Source: Ancylostoma caninum | Taxonomy: Eukaryota > Nematoda > Chromadorea > Rhabditida > Ancylostomatidae | Assembly: GCA_037903475.1 (NCBI GenBank) | Contig: JBAJFG010000445.1 | Coordinates: forward strand, 1,488,001 to 1,552,000 | Direction: 5' to 3' | DNA: 64,000 bases | Shown here: positions 47,800 through 58,700 of the stretch, one piece after another | How the letters are laid out: every line of letters begins with the position of its first letter | How positions within the stretch are numbered: the stretch's first letter is position 1 | Made by a program: the position numbers and the translations under genes | Notes under the pieces: generated by a model | Told to the model about the DNA's origin: nothing | Databases searched by the model: none | What the model saw: only the letters and a program-made list of their open reading frames with translations

Positions 47800-50216
47800 T
47801 AGCGCAGAGGAAACTATTATGTTTTTCAAGGAAGGACTTGGAACTTTAAAAAAAAACTGGGTCTTCTCGAAATAGAAAATAACAACTTAGAGAAATACAA
47901 AAATTATAGATTTGGTTACAAGTTCCAGGAGATGGGGTTACCTCGATTATATGACTTATTCCGTGAAGTGAATGGGGACAAAAAAGAAAATATGATTGAA
48001 TAACAACTACTGGATAACTCGGACATGATATCAGTCGTTCTCCAGTTTTACCTAGACTTCGTCTTAATTTCGAGTATTCCAATACGCTCACTAGTTCTGC
48101 CATAGCCGAAAGAAGAATTTGGTTACAGCTTTCCTCCATTTCTTCCTCCTCTGTTGTGCAAACACACAAAGACCGTTGCCGATCACTGAGTCTAAAATCG
48201 CTTCGTTCAAACTTCGCGAACAACCAACGCTCGGTTCCGCAAGACATAGTGACTTGGCCACATATTACCCATACTTGAAATCATCCAAGCGAGTTCCGAA
48301 AATGATTCATCGTTTAATTTACAAGCGCTGAGCTCTTGCTTTACTTCCACCCATTTCTGAGCATAGGTGCGATAGGGGTGAGAACGCCCCTGCCAAAGTG
48401 AAGGGGGTTACCGGGCAAAAAGTGAAGGGTGTCGACCGGGGGGGGGAGGGCCTTTCTGCTTCCTCTTAGTAAGAGTTGTGGTATTGGTAAGTAAGTGTCA
48501 AGGCCCTATCCATTGATGTAATACCCAACATGTCTTCAAATGCCATGGAAACTGAGCAAATCTTGCAATATATTTCTGCAAACACACCGTTCAACAGTTT
48601 CATGAAACCGTACGATAGCGATGAGTCATCGCTATCGTGCTGCGGATGCTCTAGGATACTGCTTTCAAATGAGGAAACAGCCATTGATTACATGAATGAA
48701 GATAGTCCTCAGCACACCTTCATGATATGGTCCACTCATGCATACACAACTGCACAACATTTCTTCTCTCCTACATACAAAAATTTGACACTGAAATTAC
48801 ACCTGCTTTTGAGCTATTTTTGCTTATTACAGCTTTATTCGGAAATGAAACCTAGGAGTGAAGGGTACCTATGTTCTCCTCCTCCAATCCCCTAACTGAT
48901 AAACCACATCTCGTTTCATGTGGTTGCGTGTCTTTTTCTGTGAAGGGGGGTGAGAATGTTTCTGAAGCCATTCTCACCCCATGCGCGCGCCTCTCTTCCC
49001 TCATCGCACTATCTCGCCATTTGTCTAACAACGGGCACGAGAATACCCCGTTGTTTCGGCTCACCCACCCTATTTTTTAACCAGAAAAGGGTTTCCCCCA
49101 TACATTTGTATATGGGCGGAAAGCGCATCCTTTCTAGTATGTATATATGTAAATACTTACCACTTTCTCCGGAACACAAGACGAAATCCTTTGAAAAACA
49201 CCTAATTTGTAAAGTTTTCGACCGTCCTGTTGGTACCACTTTTTTGCCTGCTCATCTTACACTAACTATCACAACTCATACATGAAAATGAAGAGAAAAT
49301 CTTTGCAAATTGTGGAGGACTATCCTCTTTCCGGTTGGTTCACGAACTTTTCCATAATGATCTTAGAAACATACATGCTATGTTTTTCATACCCTTATGT
49401 GTTCAAAAATTTCTACGCAAACATGCTATCTATCGCTTCCCACTTCTAACATGTGAACTCTACTAGGTTTAAGCTTCAATTAGATACCCTTCACTCATAT
49501 CTAATTCTTTATCCTTCACATAGAAATTCGCTCGTCATTTTCCCTGTCTGTGGCAATGGTCACATTACGCGCTTCATTCAACACTAACGTCATTTCGATT
49601 CCTGACTCCTTTATTCAAATGGACAGCCATAGAATCGATCCTCTATCATTGAATTTGTTCAGTTTCACTTTACTAAACTTTTGATTTCTTCACTTCCTTG
49701 TCTTCTGTAACTGGTTTGGTGAAGGGGGTCTATTGGCCCCCTCCCAAAGTGAAAGGGGTCTGAGCCTTGGCTCAGACTATCGCACCTATGTTTCTGAGAG
49801 ATGGGGGATCAAGCCAAACTGCTCTCACGTTCTAACAACCTGGATTGTTTTGTCGAAAATCATCGCGAAGATCTGCCAATGAAGTCCTTCATGGTTGGAT
49901 CTTAAAACACCGAATTACCTTTACGAGTGTGACTCCAAAACAAACTGAATTGCCTACATGCAACATTGCTGTAAGCTTGGCGTGATTTTGCCTTCCATGA
50001 AATCTTGAAGAGGTCATCTACCGTGAGCTCAGACCAACCCCGAAGCTCGTTCCGCGTAATATGCACCACTGACTGCTTCTCGACGAACTGGATTATTTGG
50101 AGAGTTCTGTGCAACTCTGAAGGCGATAACACAGTCGAGCACTGACCTCGCGTAAACTTCGAAGAAGATAATCACCGATTCGCAAACACATGTTTTTTGC
50201 AACAAGAAAGTCGAAC
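47785..50216 (-). CDS. Tentative multi-exon gene split by a transposon, unknown function
   Basis: Phase-compatible exons on the minus strand: 50216-50147, 50087-50022, 48356-48269, 48150-48052, 48009-47942, 47865-47785 (TAG). Protein-like pieces in order: NMCLRIGDYLLRSLRE, VEKQSVVHITRNELRGWSEL, ACKLNDESFSELAWMISSM, SCNQILLSAMAELVSVLEYS. The first exon starts in phase 2, so 5' exons are missing. Exon 2 may instead continue to 49919, which breaks phase with exon 3. The model could also be a decaying gene. Introns other than the transposon-bearing one are short (about 40-120 bases), as is usual in nematodes. Helical leucine-rich character is visible, but no family is recognised. The last exon is the least certain. 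Confidence 0.35.
48362..49790. mobile_element. 1.43 kb TIR transposon with 8-bp target duplication
   Basis: Perfect inverted ends CATAGGTGCGATAG / CTATCGCACCTATG are flanked by the direct repeat TTTCTGAG at 48354-48361 and 49791-49798. An 8-bp duplication is typical of hAT-type (also P-type) transposition. The ends do not match a hAT consensus that I know. Subterminal GTGAAGGGGGT blocks are inverted too. It carries a 121-codon plus-strand frame (48530-48895) without transposase features, so it is probably non-autonomous. Confidence 0.85.
48530..48895 (+). CDS. Open frame inside the 1.4 kb transposon
   Basis: ATG to stop, 121 codons. The first part is acidic (NAMETEQILQYISANTPF, YDSDESSLSC) and the latter part hydrophobic and low in complexity. 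It contains a perfect 25-base palindrome (CGATAGCGATGA-G-TCATCGCTATCG, about 48612-48637). It could be a captured fragment or chance. No transposase motif is seen. Confidence 0.25.
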   Translation: MSSNAMETEQILQYISANTPFNSFMKPYDSDESSLSCCGCSRILLSNEETAIDYMNEDSPQHTFMIWSTHAYTTAQHFFSPTYKNLTLKLHLLLSYFCLLQLYSEMKPRSEGYLCSPPPIP

Positions 50217-50862
50217 CTGTTGCGAAAAATTCGAGTTATGTTGAAATCCTACCGATTTTGACCTTAGAGAATTTTAAAAAATCCCAGGGCAAGCAAGTAA
50301 AGAATTGATGAACATTGAATTTTTTTCGAATCCTAGGAAGTGTCTAGGTAATTCGTAAAAGGACAGAATCTCTAATCTTCTCTCCTGAAAAGCTGCGAAT
50401 GAAAAAACAAACGTTGCAATCTGTTTGCATGCTACTACATACATTTAGCCCTGTACTAATTTTCGAATGAAGAAATTTTTAGAAACGAATGAATTTGAAC
50501 ATATGAAGCACATATCTCATTGTCAGACTTGAGCCAACCTCCCAGAACGGAATTCGACTGGGCAATTGGCCTAACATGCCGGTCGTTCAATTTGAAAAGC
50601 AGTTGTTTTCAATGCTGATATGATGCAAAATTCAGTTTAAAAAAGCCATATTTTGCAGTTGCTTTCTCCATGGAGAAAGGTGGGATTGGCAACAAATGTG
50701 GACAAAATGCAAAAAAAAAAGAATTCCAGTAATTTTAAAGATGGGAAATCCGTTCAAAGGGTATTCGATGACTGCCACTATCAAACACTCTTACGTTCAC
50801 TGAAGAATTTTAAAGCCACTTCATTTTCGAAATGCGACGAAAACTAAGTTCTATTTCAAATT

Positions 50863-50924
50863 TAACTCCTTTCCTTTGCCCTTCTCCATATAGTAACTCC
50901 TTTCCTTTGCCCTTCTCCATATAG
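50863..50924. repeat. 31-base tandem duplication
   Basis: Two exact copies of a unit that begins TAACTCCTTTCCTTTGCCC and ends CATATAG. Confidence 0.9.
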
Positions 50925-51366
50925 CAAAGGGGATCGCGCAGTAACTCAATGAAAAACTTTGATTTTGAATGCAGATGCGTCTAATCCCCACAGAATGATA
51001 GTTCTCCCATGACCACATTTGTTCCACCGTAACCCTAGGCGTCAAGTAATCTCAGTGAATGGTGTAGTTGGTGCACACTACACACAACACACCTCGATTT
51101 ACGGCGTGATCCTCAAAAACAGCCCAGCATTCAGATTTCTTGGACGGAGTGCGTGCAAACATCGCGAGGCCCAGTTACCTGTATTCCTTGCGCACTTTGA
51201 CAAAAGATAGAAAGCATGGTGGCATGATGGGTGCGATCGTGTAGGTGGCAATAAGATTCTGATGTCTGTATTCTAGTGTAGGCTGATTTCCCGTGCACGA
51301 GATAGTTGTGATTAATTCTCCTGTGGTACATGATTTCATCATGGAACGTGTTGCTAGTCTAGGTTT

Positions 51367-51438
51367 CACGGCTTTAGTGAATGTTGACACCAAGTTGTGA
51401 TTCACGGCTTTAGTGAATGTTGACACCAAGTTGTGATT
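51367..51438. repeat. 36-base tandem duplication
   Basis: Two exact copies of a unit beginning CACGGCTTTAGTGAATGTTG and ending GTTGTGATT. Confidence 0.9.
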
Positions 51439-51659
51439 AAGCGCAAATAGCTATCCATTCTATGAATGTGAACACATCTTCTAGCGCAACGAATGGATTA
51501 CGTATTATTGGCAGTGAAGCTTCTTAATAGGTAGAATGAACGGAATTTCGTGCTCCATCACTTTACTAAATGTGTTAGGAGGACCAGGAATAGAATAGCC
51601 TCGTAATGAAATTGTGCATTTTCCTCTCGTTAACTGTCTGCGATGTCGCGACAGTTACA

Positions 51660-52066
51660 GTCCTTCCCAAAAGTACTTGCCTCACGCTTCACCGCCCATC
51701 TGCTAAGTCGTGCCGCATCACCTATGCATTATCATACAGTGGACGGCAATGGCGGTGGCCCATCCACGGCCTCGACAAGGACGCCGCGCGACCGCGCCGC
51801 GCACGCTGTACCCGAGTTTTCTCCTGCTATTTCTACCGTTCCTATAGTTTTTCTATCCGATTTTAAGGATTCTCGACAAAATCGGGAAGAAAAGAGCCTA
51901 GAAACAGCACTCTGGCGACAGACGGCACCGATCTCGGCTCGCGCGGCGCGGTCGCGCTGCGTCCTTCTCTAGGCCGCAGATGGGCCACCGCCATTGCCGT
52001 CCACTGTACGTGGTGTGACGTGGCTAAGCTGACGCGCCGTTCAACGTGAGGCAAGAATTTTTGAGA
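51660..52066. mobile_element. GC-rich foldback element nested in the 1.6 kb element
   Basis: ACAGTGGACGGCAATGGCGG, GCGCGACCGCGCCGCGC and CTTGCCTCACG on the left pair with their complements on the right, around an AT-rich centre near 51830-51910. Confidence 0.8.
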
Positions 52067-52146
52067 AAGACTACACTGCTCATTGATACTGTGATAGCAT
52101 GAGTATTCTTAGTTTCCTAGATGGAGTCTTGCAATCGACGGTGTCG

Positions 52147-52200
52147 ACCTGGATGGCTCAGCTGGTAGGGTTACGGACTCGAAAGGGAAGGACTAAAAAA
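52147..52200 (+). repeat. tRNA-like head, possibly SINE-derived
   Basis: TGGCTCAGCTGGTAGGGTT resembles a polymerase III A box and D-arm. No matching B box (GGTTCRANNC) or acceptor stem follows, so it is not a functional tRNA gene. Confidence 0.3.
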
Positions 52201-55200
52201 ACAGGACTGCAAGAAGGTGGACGAGATGTAGCTCTGTATGGGATGAATGAAAGGATTCCTCACTAGGACGCATTTGTTCTAATAATAAACGATGACCTCG
52301 CAGATGCATTTCGGTTGAACACTTAATGATTTTCACTCAACCTATGTTCACGCTATGTATCAAGGATTGCTTCACTCTAATATGCTGATCATAACCTTGT
52401 TATCTTTGACGTATCGCATGTAATGCGAAATTCTCGGTAGGCAGAGGTCTCTGAACCGATTCCGAACAATTTGGAGGAAACGGTCGTAAATCGAGGTGTT
52501 TTGTGTGTAGTGTGCACCAAGTATACCATTCGCTGAGATTATTTGACGCCTAGGGCTACGGTGGAACAAATGTGGTCATGGGAGAATTATCATTCTGTTC
52601 TAATCCCCTGAAGCAATTTCTCTTCCTTTATGGTTAGAAGGAATACATTAGATAAAACTTGATGGGACCAACGGAATTAACGTCTGTATCTGGCAATTGG
52701 GCTTGGATGCAGTGTGTGTTTGTCCAAAATTGAAAATGAAATAACATAAAGCTTCGATACATATTCAAATTTAGTCGTGTTTGTTCATCCCAGAACCTCA
52801 CCTACAAACAACAACTTGCGTGCACGTATAACACTGGAATGGTGCACTGAAGAATGTGGCTCACAAGACGTAGACAAATTTTGACAAAACAGTATATTAA
52901 AGCGAGCTTTTGGAAGTGATGCGCAGACGTTTTACGGGAACCTTGAAACAAGAGCACTTGGAGCTTTGACATCACGCGAAATACGACCATTTCACCCTCA
53001 GTCCTCCTCGACAACCTTATTCAGATAACCGACCATTTAATAATTGAGTTTCTCTTTAACGCACGTGCACTGCACATGACGAAAACGGATTTGGAAAAAA
53101 CTCGGCAGTACAAAAAGCTGAGGAACTCCTAGCATAGGAAGACATTGTCGAGATCAGCAGAGAGTGGTCTGGGAAACTCAAAACCGGAAACCAGGAAGGA
53201 CAGCGTCAGGATGAGAAAAATACAAGTTATTTGTACAAATACTAGATCTCTAAAAAAAAGTTACGGGAACAAAAGAGAAAGGTAGTAGAAGTGGGATTCG
53301 ATCAAATTTTTGGTCTATATTCCAAAAAATTTTGCTTCGAATGGGCAGTTGATTTGATTCAACTTCTTAATAGAAAGGGATGTGAAAGTGAAAGGAAAGG
53401 AACTTAAAGTGAAAGGAACTATGCTATGCAACGACGGAGAGGAAGGGAGAGAAAAAAGACTGAAAGACGAATTAGGCTACCGTTGAGACTTGTTCGAGCG
53501 TAGGTTAGAAGCGGGATAGGCAGTTACAAATAGTTACAAGAGCAGTTACAAGAGAGTTATCTAATAATAATAGAATTACAATTTACGATCCATACATAAA
53601 CTGAATGTGTATAATATGAACGCTAAAAGCGAAGTATTACAACCCAAAAGTACGTGAAAAGTAGATCTAAGTGATTCGAATTTCAACCTATCAGAAACAC
53701 GATTCGCTTCAAGTCAATTTGGATTCGAAGGAAGAATGACATGTAAACATGATCATGGTTACCCCTCTCATGACAAGATATAACATCTGTAAGAGGGAAT
53801 GAGATGACAAGAATGAAAAACTTGTGAAAGTAAAAACTTTTTCAATTTCAGCAGGAAACACCGGCCACACCAAGAACTTGGAGTGATTGTTAAACGATTA
53901 TCAATGGATTTCTACACAATGTTGCTCTTCATTCTTATTCTAAAGACTGATTTCAACTCATCGACAGAGCAGCATCTAGCTGAGGATATGAAGATAACAT
54001 AATCACGAGGCAGCTGAGTACCAGACTGAACTTGAGCATGCTAAGATCTAAAATCTGTGCTGAAAATCCTTGAATAGATTAGCTAATGTAAGCGCATGAC
54101 ACCAAGTCGGAATGCCCACAACGCGATAAAAACAAGAGAAGAACACTGATAGAATAATAGAGCACTCATAGGGGACACAAAGTTGTTCAACTGGACCAAC
54201 AACCTATTCCAAACTCTTCCCCATGACAGTGTTCGAAAGACCGCAGCGTTCGTGAGCAGATGGCTCCAGCGGTGAACGCTACCATCCATGGCATTTGCCA
54301 AGGTGCCGAATTGAACATGTAGAAACACTCTCTACTATGTTCGCATATAATTCAAATGCACATTTAAGCAAGAACAAACTGTGTTAGGATGCCTGTGCCA
54401 AGGGAATAGACATTAGAGAAGATAGGTAGCATAAATCCTGGATATGAAATCAGAATAATGACCTAAATTTGTTTTTTGACTACGGCACTCGTGTTTATTT
54501 ATTTATTTAGTCAATCACGGGATATGGGAACTATCCAAATGTTGGTTGTTAGTGAAGGGTACGATGTAATAATAAGGGATGACAGGGAATTTTTTTTCCT
54601 CAGAATGCTGCAACTAATCCCTAAAGGCAGCACCCACAGAAATTTCGCTCTCACAAATTTCGATACATTCTTAGACCTAAAGCTATAGTGAAAACGAAGG
54701 CAGTGAAGGAAGTGGAAATGAAAACAGGTATTGTCATAAGGGAAGAAGATGATTGTAAGCAAAAACATCCATTCATTTTACACAATAACTCATCCTAATT
54801 GATCGCCAGCACACACCTTATCAGTTTACTCAGAATTGTTGCGACAACTGCTGAGTATCCAAAACGATCAAAATCTCAAACACGGAAATTTCCACGGGTG
54901 GTGCCCTTAACTCAAGTTACGGGAGAAAAATTCGCGTGATCATAAACAGAAAACTGTATTGACTGATTGTCCTTAGCTCATTTTCGTGAAAAGGATGATA
55001 AGCATGTATACGGCTTCAAGATTTATAATGCCAGGTTCCTTTGCCTTGCAATAAGAATAGAAGCAAACTGTGTCATCAATCTACAACGGAACTTGTCGAG
55101 GACTCAAGAATGGATAGAAAATATGACGAGGAAAAAGCGAATCACACCAGCGGATAGTGTCTTCCTCAATAATTGACACAGATGGAAAACGTTTACAACT

Positions 55201-55789
55201 TCCATTGTCCAACTATTCGAGGCAAAAATGCTGTACTTCAGGAAAACATAATTTAGCTCACGAACATCAACAAAATATGATGTTATGAGATTTCCACAAA
55301 TAGAAGCGATAAGGAACAAAATTGAGAAATAATACATATTCAGTCAGTTGAACAACTTGGGATACTAATGGATCACTATATGCACGATCAATATAGGCAC
55401 GATTTGTCTCTCGGAACAAGCCGGATGCCACAATAGAAGCCGGAAGCTGGCGGAGCTTCGGAGAAGCCGAACTGGCCCCCGTCCAGCGGCCGTCGCGATG
55501 CTTTCCGCGCGGGACCGCCTCGGTCGGGTCCTTGAATTACGGGCTCCTCGCGGTGATCAAGTGATTTGTTCAGGGAGTGTTGGAGGAGTGCTGAGTGGTG
55601 GTTTCTCCAGTTTTCATCTTCTTTCTCCTTACAGCATGTCCTCTGAACCCAAATCTCCTACCCTCTTCTGTGTCTGGGTTTCAAGTTCCTCAGCAGCCAT
55701 GCTTTCTGTTAGAAATGAAGTAATTCTCCAAGAAATTGTTGCAGGAACGTAGAGCTAGTGTTCCTTATCGGTTATTTCGGGTCAAAGTT

Positions 55790-58700
55790 ATGGGCGAACC
55801 CCAGGCATCCCTCCTTTTGAAGAAGCAACTTGCTGGTACGTTTTTTTTCTGCTTGTCATCATCTCGCGTCGTGTGCTTTAGTCGTTTTGATCCTTGCCTT
55901 CATTTATGTTTGAAAATTAACATTACACAAACTGAGAAGTGGAACATTACTAGAGACGTCCTCATAGACCTAAAGTCCATAAAAATCCATGGAGAGAGCG
56001 CATAGTTTCAAATACATCGATTGGAGATCAAAATCCGCTGATCGATCGCGCTTTGAGTAGTCACAGTTGGGGATTTTCATCCTTGCTGGGTGCTGACAGC
56101 AGGTGAGTTTCAGGGGTTGTTTCAAAATACAGCGCATATCACGGGTGCCTTAGGCTCCAGTGCTTACCTCGATCGATAAGCATTCGTACCACGTGTATTT
56201 GCACTGTCCGTCTCACGAATCAAGGAACCAAAGTGTATTGGGAGGACGAGATGATGAAAGGGGGTAACTAATGAAGAACGAATCGCTTTGTAGGTGGTAT
56301 GTGGGTAGTAACGCTGAGATATGCGGGTTTCCTCATTACTTGGGAGGCTTTCCAAGGCGGGTTTCTGGAAAGAAGGACTACTGGATACGGGAACATCAAT
56401 AGGTATTGCACCGCTCGTGAAGGGGCCCAATCCGCACCACTCGTTGGCCAACGTTGATACGCGTTAAGGCAGTACCCGCTCAAATCTTTTGATATTTTGC
56501 TAGATTTTAGGGTTTACTTGACCAAACTTACAGCCTACAATGAAATAGTTCGAAAACACGAGAAATTCACGAAGGGGTGCTGCTTCTCGTGCGACCAAGT
56601 GCGCTCCGTATGAAACTCGTGGATCCCGCCACGCCGAAGTCACACGAGCTGGTACGTGTAACTGCGGCCTCTGTGCGCTGGCGCATGCGAGGTGGGGGTG
56701 TTCACGACTTCGATTTGGATTTCCTCGCTGTTAAGTCATGATTCTTTCTGTTCGTTGGACATTTATTATCTGCTGACAATATATGTCACTACTGGCGTTT
56801 GAATTTGGAGTCGAGGGTTTTGACGGGTGCTGCCTTTAATCAAAACGTTGATGCTACAACGGTTAACGCATATGGGGTGACGACTATTGACGTTCTTTGT
56901 ATGTTGGATGTTGTTACCACCATATATCAGTTGTAATGCTTCATCCCTTTTTTCTGAAGCAAAATTTATTGTTAATTTCTCCTTCTAGTCGGTTTTCACT
57001 GGTCCTATAACATTGCAAATGGGGAATCATAGTATACGGGTGCTGCGGTTCAGAAGCCGCGATTGGGTTGGGTTGGACGCATGGTGTAGGGAGGGTCACT
57101 GACTGCCGGGTTAGGACACTCGCACTCATACAATTTGTGTCAGAAAATTGGTCCGGCTAGCTGTCAGATACGGGGTTTAAAGTGTTGCTTCTTCAAGGAG
57201 CGACGCGGACGAACTCTACGGTGGGCGAATTTTAGCCTACAACGCAGGTTTTACATATATTACGAATCTCTTAGCACAGAGAAAAAAGAAAAAAACAACT
57301 GCGGGGTGCACCAGTGGATGCGAAATCCCAAACGCACCTTCCAACTTGAAGACCGTCCTTGAGGGGTTTTACTCGAATGGAATCCACAGGCGCTGTTGAT
57401 TACAACAATATATGGACGTATGCAAAAATCGAAGAACTCTTTTTCAAGTCCTTATTCCGCGGAGCCTCCGGAAGTGGCCAGAGCTAGGGACGATGTCTTT
57501 AATGTACTGTAATTGAACTGAGCTTCCAAAAACCTGTCGTAAATTCGGTAATTTGATGACGGAAAGTTCACGAACAGTGTTCACGATGTTCGGGGGAGGG
57601 ATAGGGCAGCAGTAGCGCTACTGGAAGTTCCATGTGCACCAGTTACTAGTACTGAGCATATCACTTTGTTTTTTTTTTCTTTGCTAAAGTTGGTCTGCAA
57701 GCTAGACTGTATTCATAGGTGTACAGACAATGGGCGAACTATTTCTAGAGGAAGTTTTCATATTCATGCAGTATCAATCATTTTTATAAATAAAAAACTT
57801 TTTTTCGTGTTCTTGCCGCATCCACTTGTCGGGCTAAACATCTATTTTAGCAACAGTACCAGCTCAGCGGGGATAGTTACTGGATGGGCCGCTGATCTGA
57901 TTCATCGTTTAAAATTTAGTGTTGTCCGCAAGGAGGGTTTGAAATGAGAATTATGCTGGTTATGCTTCAGAGTTCGCAGATTTTTTTCTTGCAAGTTTCA
58001 TTTCGAATAGCAGTAGTATTTATGGAAAGAATGACATGCGTATTGGATTAAATGCGGCGGCAGAATTCATGTTGTATCTATAAAGTACCGTTCTGCGATC
58101 GTGTCGGAGCGTGTGATCGTGCAAAAACTAAAGGAGGTGAAGTGAGCATGATGTAAAATATCGACAGTTCAATCCACTTGCCGTTCTTTCTGTTTCTGTC
58201 GCTGACCAATTAATTCCCAGATATTGTATTTTTCTTCCGAACTCAACGATCTTATCATATTTGGTAGTTGCATGAGTTTCGTGATTGTGTTTTCTAAGTT
58301 GAACTTACTAACACACGGAGTTGCACCGTTAATGAAATTATACAGTGTCCGCGTTGCTGCGAGAGAAGATATTGGTAGTTGAAGGATGTGACGAGCAGCA
58401 CTTTTTTCAGTGAACACTTTTGGAATAGCTTGTAGAGAACAATTTCCTCACTGTCGATCGTTGAAAAATCTGGATTCTGGAAAAATTTAAACTGGAAAAG
58501 GTTTTGTTCCCATTCTTTTTGCAACTTGAGCACCGAGTATGAAAACTGAGGCCTCCAAGAGGATGTGGCTGAGGAATTAATCAGCTGCCGCTAACCTCTG
58601 CTCCCCGGCGGTCAGCTGATAAATGTTGCTCTTCACATTCACAACACATCTTTAAACTTTCTCGAGAGAAGTTGCCCAATGTTCAACGAATCTAGGCATA

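Larger units (their letters stand above)
50985..52605. mobile_element. 1.6 kb inverted-repeat element
   Basis: About 150 bases at 50985-51140 (ACAGAATGATAGTTCTCCCA, TTCCACCGTAACCCTAGGCG) recur in reverse complement at 52455-52605. A second foldback element (51660-52066) and a 36-base tandem repeat lie between the arms. No transposase frame is visible. Confidence 0.75.
50220..55489. other. Spacer with nested foldback elements
   Basis: No gene is supported. It contains short tandem repeats and the nested element 50985-52605. The minus frame 54083-54328 and a short plus frame near 53835-53999, after a consensus TTTCAATTTCAG, are protein-like but isolated. Confidence 0.5.

Noticed and set aside
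54083..54328. 81-codon minus frame with a C-terminal hydrophobic segment
   Set aside because: Protein-like composition but no splice or homology support.
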